From Lachnospiraceae bacterium (GTDB taxonomy: Bacteria > Bacillota > Clostridia > Lachnospirales > Lachnospiraceae), in the NCBI GenBank assembly GCA_021204285.1, contig JAJPZP010000106.1, forward strand, positions 1 through 9,736: a stretch of 9,736 bases of DNA. Direction: 5' to 3'. Position numbers and translations under genes: made by a program. The notes beneath the pieces are model-generated. The model saw nothing but the letters and a program-made list of their open reading frames with translations. It was not told the origin of the DNA and ran no database searches. Below are positions 1 to 6,790 of the stretch, piece after piece. The stretch's first letter is position 1. Every line of letters starts with the position of its first letter.

Positions 1-7
1 CTTTCAA

Positions 8-13
8 TATAAT
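8..13 (+). promoter_or_regulatory. Probable -10 box of the catabolic operon
   Basis: A perfect TATAAT lies about 76 bases upstream of the first gene's start codon. Transcription would begin near position 20. The matching -35 element would lie before the window, so the promoter cannot be fully verified. Its position just upstream of a perfect palindrome fits a repressible operon promoter. Confidence 0.5.
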
Positions 14-25
14 CAAAGCATAATC

Positions 26-49
26 CAAACATTAAACGTTTAATGTTTG
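26..49. promoter_or_regulatory. Perfect 24-bp palindrome, likely operator
   Basis: The left half is CAAACATTAAAC and the right half is its exact reverse complement, with no mismatch and a central CG. Palindromes centred on AAACGTTT are typical of LacI/GalR-family operators and resemble catabolite-responsive (cre) sites; that family link is inference. It lies just downstream of the predicted start point (about +6 to +30), where a bound repressor would block initiation or early elongation. The transcript could also form a 10-bp AU-rich hairpin here, but no U-tract follows, so it is not a terminator. Confidence 0.65.
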
Positions 50-88
50 AGAAAACCAAAAACTTTATTTTATAAGGAGGTATGAGGT

Positions 89-910
89 TTGAACACACAG
101 GAGTTGCAGGCGCTGGCGAATAAACTTCGCCTGGAAGCAGTGCGCATGGTCTACGAGGGGAAAGACGGTCATCCGGGTCCCGCCCTGTCGTGCGCGGACA
201 TCGTAACGACTCTGTACTTCGACATCATGAATGTCGATCCGAAGAATCCGGAGTGCCCGGATCGCGATCGTTTCGTTCTGTCGAAGGGACATGCATGCCC
301 GATCTGGTATGCAGCACTGAATGAGAAGGGGTATTTCGAGCCGAAGGTCGAGCATTTCAATCTTCGTCAGCTTGGCTCCACATTCCAGGGGCATCCGTCC
401 ATGCACAGCACAAAGGGTATCGATATGACATCCGGTTCTCTTGGAAACGGTATCGCGATCGGTGCAGGTATGGCGGCAGCTGCCAAGATTCAGAAGAAGG
501 ATTACTATACCTATGTAATCTGCGGTGATGGCGAGCTTCAGGAAGGTGTCTGCTGGGAAGGTGTCAACATGGCGACCGGCCGCAAGCTGGACAATCTGAT
601 CGTCTTCGTTGACCGCAATGGCTGGCAGTCCTACAAGACGGTAGATTTCACCGTAGGACAGAATAACATTGCTGATCGCTTCCGTGCGTTTGGCTGGCAT
701 ACACAGGAGATCTGTGGGCATGACATCGATGCGATCAAGGCTGCGGTTGCGATCGCGAAATCCGCGAAGGGCAGACCGAGCGCAATTGTCTGTGACTGTG
801 TGAAGGGTAAAGGCCTCAGCTACATGGAGGACAACAACGCATGGCACAAGGGTGTTCCGACTGACGAGCAGTGGGAGATTGCGAAGAAAGAACTTGGAGG
901 TGAGCAGTAA
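89..910 (+). CDS. Transketolase, N-terminal (TPP-binding) subunit of a split enzyme
   Basis: This 273-residue protein carries the diphosphate-binding half of a thiamine-diphosphate transketolase. Visible motifs are DGHPG (residues 26-30), SKGH (65-68), GSLGNG (116-121), and the TPP/Mg motif GDGELQEG (146-153), with the usual Asn about 30 residues after it at N177. The length is normal for split transketolases, which need the next gene for the pyrimidine-binding domain. The start is a TTG at 89-91, preceded by AAGGAGG (74-80) at 8-nt spacing; the ATG at 82 is in another frame and only 1 nt from that site. Its stop overlaps the next start by one base (TAATG), so the subunits are translationally coupled. 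It transfers a two-carbon ketol unit between sugars in the cytoplasm. The substrate is unknown. A related split transketolase (ApsT) acts on apulose 4-phosphate, and the ApnO-like neighbour hints at a comparable branched ketol. Confidence 0.93.
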   Translation: MNTQELQALANKLRLEAVRMVYEGKDGHPGPALSCADIVTTLYFDIMNVDPKNPECPDRDRFVLSKGHACPIWYAALNEKGYFEPKVEHFNLRQLGSTFQGHPSMHSTKGIDMTSGSLGNGIAIGAGMAAAAKIQKKDYYTYVICGDGELQEGVCWEGVNMATGRKLDNLIVFVDRNGWQSYKTVDFTVGQNNIADRFRAFGWHTQEICGHDIDAIKAAVAIAKSAKGRPSAIVCDCVKGKGLSYMEDNNAWHKGVPTDEQWEIAKKELGGEQ

Positions 911-1845
911 TGGCGGAATTCAAAGGCACAAGAGAAGCATTCGCAGCGGCTCTTATGGAACTGGCTGACGCGAACGACAAGGTTGTAGGCGTATTCCCGG
1001 ATTCACTCAAAGCGATGAGAGCAGTCGCCTTTGGCGAGAAATATCCGGAGCGTTACATTGAGTGTGGAATCGCGGAGCAGTGTGCGGTTGATGTTGCTGC
1101 CGGACTTGCTTCTGCGGGTATGATGCCGTTCGTGGGCACGTACTGCGGTTTCCTTACCATGCGTGCTGGCGAGCAGATGCGTACCTTCGTTGGTTACACC
1201 GATCAGAATGTGAAATTCATCGGCGTCAACGCAGGTATCCTCGGCGGTGAGCGTGAGGGCGTTACCCATCAGTTCTACGAGGATCTGGCTTTTGTAACCA
1301 GCATCCCGAATTTCACCGTACTGACCCCGGCAGATCCGGAGCAGCTTTACGAGGCAGTGAAGTATGCGGCTGAGATCCAGGGTCCGGTATACATTCGCGG
1401 AGGCAGCGGCCGTGAGGTGGATGTCTATGCGAAGGATGCTCCGTTCTCCAGGGACGGCATCACAGTATGGAAAGAGTACGGCACCGATGCGGTTCTGTTC
1501 TCCAACGGTTATGTGCTGGATCGCGTACTTGCGGCAGCGGATATTCTGAAGGAGCAGGGCGTGAATGTGACGGTTGCGGATATCAACATTCTGTACGGCG
1601 AGAATCCGTCCAAGATTCTGGATGTCATGGCGAAGACGAACCAGGTCGTCACGGTTGAGGATCACAACATCAACGGCGGACTGGGCTCCTATATCAGCCG
1701 CCTGGCTGTGGAGAACAAGCCGGTGAAGGTGAAGAGAATTGCCCTTACGGACTTCGCAGAGTCCGGACCGGCGAAAGAGCTTGCCGATGCTTACGGTTTC
1801 TCACCGGAAGCGATTGCGAAGACGGTCAAGGAAGCTCTGGCGTAA
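910..1845 (+). CDS. Transketolase, C-terminal (pyrimidine-binding) subunit of a split enzyme
   Basis: This 311-residue protein is the partner of the preceding subunit. It contains the transketolase pyrimidine-binding domain (about residues 1-165) and the transketolase C-terminal domain (about 180-305). The motif ECGIAEQ includes E56, the expected glutamate that activates the thiamine aminopyrimidine. The following CAVDVAAGLASAG and the GGEREGVTHQ segment are typical of this half. The ATG at 910 overlaps the previous stop codon and has GGAGG at 896-900. A 24-nt gap leads to the dehydrogenase gene. The active site should form at the interface of the two subunits. I cannot tell from sequence whether it serves the pentose phosphate pathway or a dedicated substrate. 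Its place inside an operon with a sugar-acid transporter and two dehydrogenases favours a dedicated role. Confidence 0.93.
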   Translation: MAEFKGTREAFAAALMELADANDKVVGVFPDSLKAMRAVAFGEKYPERYIECGIAEQCAVDVAAGLASAGMMPFVGTYCGFLTMRAGEQMRTFVGYTDQNVKFIGVNAGILGGEREGVTHQFYEDLAFVTSIPNFTVLTPADPEQLYEAVKYAAEIQGPVYIRGGSGREVDVYAKDAPFSRDGITVWKEYGTDAVLFSNGYVLDRVLAAADILKEQGVNVTVADINILYGENPSKILDVMAKTNQVVTVEDHNINGGLGSYISRLAVENKPVKVKRIALTDFAESGPAKELADAYGFSPEAIAKTVKEALA

Positions 1846-1869
1846 GGATTTTGGAAAGGAGTAAATGAC

Positions 1870-2835
1870 ATGAAAATCGTAGTGCTGGATGGCTATACGG
1901 AGAACCCCGGAGATATCAGCTGGGGACCGCTGGAAGCACTTGGAGAAGTGGCGGTCTATGACAGAACCTCCTATGAAGAGTCACCGATCATTGCAGAGTG
2001 TATCGGAGACGCGGATGCCGTTATCACCAACAAGACTCCGATCAGCAAAGAGACGATCGACAAGTGCCCGAATATCAAGACGATTGCCATGCTGGCGACC
2101 GGCTACAACGTAGTCGATTATGAGTATGCAAAGTCCAAGGGCATCCCGGTTCAGAACGTACCGGTTTACGGCACAGACAATGTGAGCCAGTATGCGGTCA
2201 GCCTTCTGATGGAGGTCTGCTCCCATATCGGACATCACAGCGAGTCTGTCCATGCAGGCGAGTGGGCGTCCAATCCGGACTGGTGCTACTGGCATTATCC
2301 GATGATCGAGGTGTCCGGAAAGACCGCGGGCATCATCGGCCTTGGCCGTATCGGCGTGAACACCGCGAAGATCCTGAGGGCGATGAACGTCAACGTGATC
2401 GCTTATGATTCGTTCCAGTCCGAGGCCGGAAAGGCTGTTGCGGAGTATGTAGAGCTCGACGAGCTGCTTGCGAAGTCAGACTTTATCTTCCTGCATTGCC
2501 CGCTGTTCCCGTCGACGGAAGGAATCATCAATAAGGAAAACATCGCGAAGATGAAGGACGGCGTTATCCTGGTCAACAACAGCCGTGGACCGCTGGTCGT
2601 GGAGCAGGATCTCTACGAGGCACTGGAGAGCGGAAAAGTTGCGGCTGCCGCGCTGGATGTCGTTTCTACGGAGCCGATCAAGGCGGACAATGTGCTGCTG
2701 AAGGCGAAGAACTGCATCATCACACCGCATATTTCCTGGGCGACGAAGGAGGCCAGGGAGCGTATCATGAATACGACTGCGGAAAATATCAAGTCAGTAA
2801 TCGACGGATCGCCGATTAATGTAGTAAACAAATAA
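1870..2835 (+). CDS. D-isomer-specific 2-hydroxyacid dehydrogenase, glycerate dehydrogenase / hydroxypyruvate reductase-like
   Basis: This is a 321-residue NAD(P)-dependent dehydrogenase of the D-2-hydroxyacid family. The Rossmann motif GLGRIG is at residues 157-162. The catalytic triad is visible as R239 (in NNSRGP), E268 (in STEP) and H287 (in TPHISWATKEARER). The ending TPHISWAT and the central WCYWHYP segment before the Rossmann domain resemble glycerate dehydrogenase / hydroxypyruvate reductase more than phosphoglycerate dehydrogenase; there is no C-terminal ACT domain. The likely reaction is hydroxypyruvate + NADH to D-glycerate, though other 2-keto acids are possible. The start has AAAGGAG (1855-1861) at 8-nt spacing. 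In this operon it could reduce a 2-keto acid released by the transketolase and so recycle NADH made by the next enzyme; that link is inference. Confidence 0.88.
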   Translation: MKIVVLDGYTENPGDISWGPLEALGEVAVYDRTSYEESPIIAECIGDADAVITNKTPISKETIDKCPNIKTIAMLATGYNVVDYEYAKSKGIPVQNVPVYGTDNVSQYAVSLLMEVCSHIGHHSESVHAGEWASNPDWCYWHYPMIEVSGKTAGIIGLGRIGVNTAKILRAMNVNVIAYDSFQSEAGKAVAEYVELDELLAKSDFIFLHCPLFPSTEGIINKENIAKMKDGVILVNNSRGPLVVEQDLYEALESGKVAAAALDVVSTEPIKADNVLLKAKNCIITPHISWATKEARERIMNTTAENIKSVIDGSPINVVNK

Positions 2836-2854
2836 ATAAGGAGAGGTGCTAAAA

Positions 2855-3748
2855 ATGGAAAAAATCAAAGTAGCCGTTATTGGTGCAGGCGGAAAGATGG
2901 GAACCCGTACCTCCAACAACCTGGTCACGAAATTCCCGGACAAGTTTGATGTGAAGCTGGTGGAGACTTACCCGCCCGCAGTAGAGCGCATCGAGAAGGA
3001 GCGCGGACTGAAGGTTACTCCGGTAGAAGAAGCGCTTGATTTCGCAGAGGTCGTTATCTTTGCGGTTCCGGATACGCTGATCAAGAAGCTGTCCGCAGAG
3101 TATTTGCCGATGCTGAAGCCGGGCACGGTATTCCTGATCCTCGATCCGGCAGCGGCTGTAGCGAAGGAGCTGACGCTGCGTGACGACTGCACCTTTGGTG
3201 TTGCGCATCCCTGCCATCCGTCCTATTTCAAGTGGCAGAAGGAAGAGGAAGCCTACCTCGATCGTTTCGGAGGTGAGGGCGGACATATGGATATCGTCAT
3301 GAGCTGCATCCAGGGCGATGAGGAGAAGTTCAAGCTCGCGCAGGAGACCGCGCGCTGCATGTATCGTGCGGAGAAGGCGTTCGTCATGACCTCCGAGCAG
3401 ATCGCATTCCTGGAGCCGACGCTGGTGGAGACCCTTGGCGCTACCTGCTGCTATGCGATGGCGGAGACCGTGGACGAAGCTGTGAAGAGAGGTATCGACC
3501 GTGAGGCTGCCGTATCCTTCCTGACCGGCCATGTATTCAACCTGACCGCGAACTTCCTTGGCTATCTACCGGGCAACCCGCCTGTATCAGATGCCTGCAA
3601 GGTTGCTCTTGAGATCGGAAATCATCTCGTGCTTCGCGACGACTGGAAGAAGATCTGGGACGACGATATGCTGATGAAGGTTATCGCGACGATGCTTCAT
3701 CCGGAGACTGCTATGGATAACCTCGGCTTCGAAGTGAAACCGAAGTAA
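2855..3748 (+). CDS. ApnO-like oxidoreductase (6-phosphogluconate-dehydrogenase-like fold)
   Basis: This 297-residue protein starts with a Rossmann fold, GAGGKMG at residues 10-16. An acidic residue, E37, follows the second strand (KLVET), which suggests NAD over NADP. The C-terminal half matches the phosphogluconate-dehydrogenase C-terminal family (PF16896 as I recall it), shown by AHPCHPSYF, FGGEGGHMDIV, MTSEQIAFLEPTLVET and FLTGHVFNL. That family includes D-apionate oxidoisomerase, which oxidises D-apionate and migrates a carbon group to give 3-oxo-isoapionate; other members are uncharacterised. I chose ATG 2855 because GGAGAGG (2840-2846) lies 8 nt upstream. An in-frame GTG at 2846 overlaps that site and would add only three residues. 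It sits 19 nt after the hydroxyacid dehydrogenase. Family membership is well supported; apionate specificity is a hypothesis drawn from the neighbours. Confidence 0.8.
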   Translation: MEKIKVAVIGAGGKMGTRTSNNLVTKFPDKFDVKLVETYPPAVERIEKERGLKVTPVEEALDFAEVVIFAVPDTLIKKLSAEYLPMLKPGTVFLILDPAAAVAKELTLRDDCTFGVAHPCHPSYFKWQKEEEAYLDRFGGEGGHMDIVMSCIQGDEEKFKLAQETARCMYRAEKAFVMTSEQIAFLEPTLVETLGATCCYAMAETVDEAVKRGIDREAAVSFLTGHVFNLTANFLGYLPGNPPVSDACKVALEIGNHLVLRDDWKKIWDDDMLMKVIATMLHPETAMDNLGFEVKPK

Positions 3749-3776
3749 ATAAAAAAAGAAAGAGAGGAATTTTATT

Positions 3777-4889
3777 ATGAAATTCAAACGTATTGCGGCC
3801 ATGCTGCTTGCAGCAGCGATGGTCATGAGCCTGGTAGCCTGCGGCTCTTCTTCGAGCTCCAGCTCCAGTTCGGATTCTTCTTCCAGCGATGCTGCTGAGG
3901 AAGAGACTGAGGATGCAGAGGCGGAAGAGGAAGAAGAGGAGAGCGACAGCCTTCTCGGCTCGGATTCTGCTACGATTCGTCTGACGATCGGCACCACGAC
4001 TTCTGCTGATGGCCATTATGTACTTGGCCTGGTTGCGATGCAGGAGAAACTCGAGGAGCTCTCTGATGGCGAGATGACCCTTGATATTTATCCGAACTCC
4101 GCGCTTGGCGGCGAGTCCGACATGATGGACGCTGTTTCTCTTGGAACGCAGGACATGGTCCTTTCTTCGACCGGCCCGATCCCGTCCTTCTCGTCTGCGA
4201 CCTCCAACTGGGCGACGCTTGACCTTCCGTATCTGTTCGAGACGAAGGAAGACGCTTATGCTGTATTTGATGGTGAGATCGGCCAGGAGCTGCTCGACGA
4301 GTTCGAGGGAACCGGTATCAAGGCGCTTGGTATCTGGGAGAACGGCTATCGTGAGCTGACAAACAACACCAAAGAGATCGCAACGCCGGATGATCTGGCT
4401 GGCATGAAGATCCGTACGATGGAGAATGACGTACATATGGCGACCTACACCGCTCTCGGCGCAACGCCGACCGCTATGGCCTGGGGCGAGATCTTCTCAG
4501 CTCTGCAGCAGGGCACGGTTGATGGGCAGGAGAACCCGCTTGCCATCATCCTGACGGCGAAGGTTTACGAGGTACAGCAGTATGTTTCCATGATCGACCT
4601 GTTCTACAGCCCCTGCGTGCTGATGATCAACGAGGATACCTACAACAACTTCACGGATGATCAGAAGGCATGGTTCGATGAGGCTGCTGAGTACGGCAAG
4701 GAGCAGGAGCGTGCGATTTCTCAGGAGATCGAGGACAGTGCACGTGAGCAGATGGAAGCCGAGGGCGTTATCTTTACCGATGTTGACAAGGAAGTCTGGA
4801 TTGAGGCTGTGCAGAGCGTGTACGAAGACGAGTCTCTTGGAATCGATCAGGATCTGCTCGCAAGGATTCAGGAAGTCACCGCTGACTGA
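3777..4889 (+). CDS. dctP: TRAP transporter substrate-binding lipoprotein, DctP family
   Basis: This 370-residue protein is the extracytoplasmic binding component of a TRAP transporter. It has a lipoprotein signal peptide (KFKRIAAMLLAAAMVMSLVAC) with lipobox LVAC and the lipidated Cys at residue 22. A low-complexity linker follows: Ser-rich at 23-37, then Glu/Asp/Ala-rich at about 38-58. The DctP domain covers roughly 65-368 and has the hallmarks LAGMKIRT, whose R213 is the arginine expected to pair with a carboxylate ligand, and ALQQGTVDGQEN (N253). The conserved arginine supports an organic-acid ligand; its identity cannot be read from sequence. The length exceeds the usual 330 or so because of the linker. 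The binding site AGAGAGGA (3761-3768) lies 8 nt before ATG. It is the first of three transporter genes and is separated from dctQ by a terminator-like hairpin, which would favour higher expression of the binding protein. Confidence 0.95.
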   Translation: MKFKRIAAMLLAAAMVMSLVACGSSSSSSSSSDSSSSDAAEEETEDAEAEEEEEESDSLLGSDSATIRLTIGTTTSADGHYVLGLVAMQEKLEELSDGEMTLDIYPNSALGGESDMMDAVSLGTQDMVLSSTGPIPSFSSATSNWATLDLPYLFETKEDAYAVFDGEIGQELLDEFEGTGIKALGIWENGYRELTNNTKEIATPDDLAGMKIRTMENDVHMATYTALGATPTAMAWGEIFSALQQGTVDGQENPLAIILTAKVYEVQQYVSMIDLFYSPCVLMINEDTYNNFTDDQKAWFDEAAEYGKEQERAISQEIEDSAREQMEAEGVIFTDVDKEVWIEAVQSVYEDESLGIDQDLLARIQEVTAD

Positions 4890-4933
4890 TCCGGCAGGGT
4901 AAGGTAATTATTCCAACTGAAATAAAATGGTAG

Positions 4934-4979
4934 AAAGACCGGCGGTGCCGCAGCGTATGCCGCGGCACTGCCGGTCTTT
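4934..4979 (+). terminator. Attenuating terminator-like hairpin between dctP and dctQ
   Basis: An 18-base arm beginning AAAGACCGGC (4934-4951) pairs with 4962-4979 with a single G-U wobble and a 10-nt loop. It is followed by TTTTATTA. This has the form of a Rho-independent terminator, but the dctQM genes downstream lack a clear promoter of their own. It therefore probably acts as a partial terminator or 3'-end stabiliser that keeps dctP mRNA more abundant than dctQM mRNA, matching the excess of binding protein usual in such systems. Confidence 0.8.
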
Positions 4980-5015
4980 TATTACTGGATTATATGATAT
5001 GCGAAAGGGGTTAAC

Positions 5016-5516
5016 ATGAAAAAAGTACTGGATGGGTTTTCAAAAATCATTGAAATCCTTCTTGTTATTTTGATGGTCGCCATGGTGATTGTCGTTTTCC
5101 TCGCTACAGTGGGCCGTTACAGTCACCTGTACTCCATTGCATGGAGTGAGGAATTTTCAAGATACTGCATGGTGGCGATCGTCTATCTGGGGCTGATGCT
5201 CGCCTCCAGAAGCGATTCGCATTTTGTCGTGGATGTGATTCCGCTCATTTTCCGAAAGAAACCGACGGTTGTGAAGGTGTTTTCACTCATCGATGCGCTG
5301 GCCGTTGACATTTTCGCGGTGTTTCTCGCCTACGAAGGCTGGGTGGTGTCATCCAAGATGATCAGCCAGGGAAAGGTCAGCCCGATGCTCAAGCTTCCGC
5401 TGGGTGCGGTGTACCTGCTTGTTCCGATTGGCATCGTCCTGATGGCGATCTACTATACGGCCTGTAAAGTAGGGAAGTTGAAGGATATTGGCGCAGAAGG
5501 AAAGGAGGCTGAATAA
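5016..5516 (+). CDS. dctQ: TRAP transporter small membrane subunit, DctQ family
   Basis: This 166-residue protein has four predicted membrane helices at about residues 11-32, 51-64, 88-110 and 127-150, the standard DctQ layout and length. The segment AWSEEFSRY (42-50) followed by ASRSDSHFVVDV matches the family signature after the first helix. DctQ pairs with DctM in the cytoplasmic membrane to form the ion-driven permease. The start has GAAAGGGG (5003-5010) with 5-nt spacing. Its stop lies 2 nt before the dctM start, and the dctM ribosome binding site is inside its last codons, so the two are translated together. The charged C-terminal tail (GKLKDIGAEGKEAE) is cytoplasmic-like. Confidence 0.93.
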   Translation: MKKVLDGFSKIIEILLVILMVAMVIVVFLATVGRYSHLYSIAWSEEFSRYCMVAIVYLGLMLASRSDSHFVVDVIPLIFRKKPTVVKVFSLIDALAVDIFAVFLAYEGWVVSSKMISQGKVSPMLKLPLGAVYLLVPIGIVLMAIYYTACKVGKLKDIGAEGKEAE

Positions 5517-5518
5517 GT

Positions 5519-6790
5519 ATGCAGATAGCTGGTATTCTATTTGGACTTTTGTTTTTATTCCTGTTTATGGGAGTACCGATTGCGATCAGCCTGGGTGTGT
5601 CTGCTTCTCTGACGATGCTGATCACAGGCAATATGCAGTATCTTGCCTCCTTCCCGAGCCGTATGTTCACCGGACTTGACAGCTTCATGCTGATGGCGGT
5701 GCCGTTTTTCATCCTGGCCGGCAACATCATGGCGGAGGGCGGCATCTCGGATCGTCTGATCTCGTTCTTTGAGATTCTCCTTAAGAGACTGCCGGGACGT
5801 CTCTCCTGTATCTGCGTTGTGGCGTCCGGTTTCTTCGGCGCGATCTCCGGCTCCAACCCCGCTACGGTGGCTGCGATCGGTGGTATCTGTGCTCCGAAGA
5901 TGATTGAAAAAGGCTATGCGAGTGAGGACGCTGCGGCGGTCGCGGCATCTTCCGGCACGTTGGGCGTGGTTATTCCGCCATCGATCCCGATGGTTACCTA
6001 TGCGGTCACCGCGTCCGTGTCCGTTACGGCGATGTTCAAGGCGGGCTGGATCCCGGGTATCATGCTGATCGTGGGTCTGTGTATCGCGAACATGTTCTGG
6101 TATAAGAACGTTGACTCTGTTGACAGGACGAAGTATCCGGCCAAGGTATATCTGGATCGTTTTGTGAAGGCGATTCTGGCACTGATGATGCCGATCATCA
6201 TCCTGGGCGGCATTTACGCTGGTATTTTCACTCCGACGGAGTCTGCTGCGGTTGCCTGCGTCTACGCGCTGATCATCTCTGTGTTTGTATTTAAAGAGGT
6301 GGATCTGAAGAAGCTGTACAAGATTTTCGCAGATTCCTGCGTGAGCTCCGCAACTGTGCTGTTCGTGGTGTCTATGTCCGCACCGTTTGCCTGGTTTATG
6401 ACGACGGAGAACATTCCGACGATCATCTCGACGACGATCATGAATCTCTTCTCAAGCAAGTTCCTGATTCTCTTCGTGATGAACGTGCTGCTTCTGTTCC
6501 TGGGATGCTTCCTTGAGACGCAGTCCATCATCCTGCTGGTGACGCCGATCCTGCTGCCGATCGCGACTTCGCTGGGTGTGAGCTCCATCGCTCTCGGCCT
6601 GATCATCATCGTGAATACATCTATCGGTATGATCACACCGCCTATGGCTGTGAACCTGTTTGTCGCAACCGGTGTCTGCAAGTGCTCCATAGGAGCGGTG
6701 TCAAAGAAGATTGTGAAATATCTGATCCTCGAGTTCTGCATCCTGCTGGTCTACATGTACGTACCGATCATCTTCGGTATTACGATCTAA
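5519..6790 (+). CDS. dctM: TRAP transporter large permease subunit, DctM family
   Basis: This 423-residue, highly hydrophobic protein is the transport channel subunit of the TRAP system, of normal length for DctM with roughly 11-12 membrane helices. Family signatures include FLFMGVPIAISLGVS near the N-terminus, GAISGSNPATVAAIGG (starting about residue 108; GSNP at 111-114), IPPSIPM (152-158), and near the end LIIIVNTSIGMITPPMAVNLF. DctM proteins use a sodium or proton gradient to take up substrate delivered by DctP. AAAGGAGG (5501-5508) precedes the ATG at 10-nt spacing and lies within dctQ. The YcxB-like gene begins at the base after its stop codon. As the only transporter in the operon, it presumably supplies the substrate of the four upstream enzymes. 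Confidence 0.95.
   Translation: MQIAGILFGLLFLFLFMGVPIAISLGVSASLTMLITGNMQYLASFPSRMFTGLDSFMLMAVPFFILAGNIMAEGGISDRLISFFEILLKRLPGRLSCICVVASGFFGAISGSNPATVAAIGGICAPKMIEKGYASEDAAAVAASSGTLGVVIPPSIPMVTYAVTASVSVTAMFKAGWIPGIMLIVGLCIANMFWYKNVDSVDRTKYPAKVYLDRFVKAILALMMPIIILGGIYAGIFTPTESAAVACVYALIISVFVFKEVDLKKLYKIFADSCVSSATVLFVVSMSAPFAWFMTTENIPTIISTTIMNLFSSKFLILFVMNVLLLFLGCFLETQSIILLVTPILLPIATSLGVSSIALGLIIIVNTSIGMITPPMAVNLFVATGVCKCSIGAVSKKIVKYLILEFCILLVYMYVPIIFGITI

Noticed and set aside
65..847. 260-codon minus-strand open frame across the first transketolase gene
   Set aside because: It is a shadow of a well-supported gene; the protein has no recognisable family. The same holds for the long minus-strand frames at 1003-1665, 2849-3532 and 3711-4436.
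4970..4998. Separate promoter for dctQM (TATGAT at 4993-4998)
   Set aside because: No acceptable -35 lies 16-18 bp upstream; the spot falls inside the hairpin arm.
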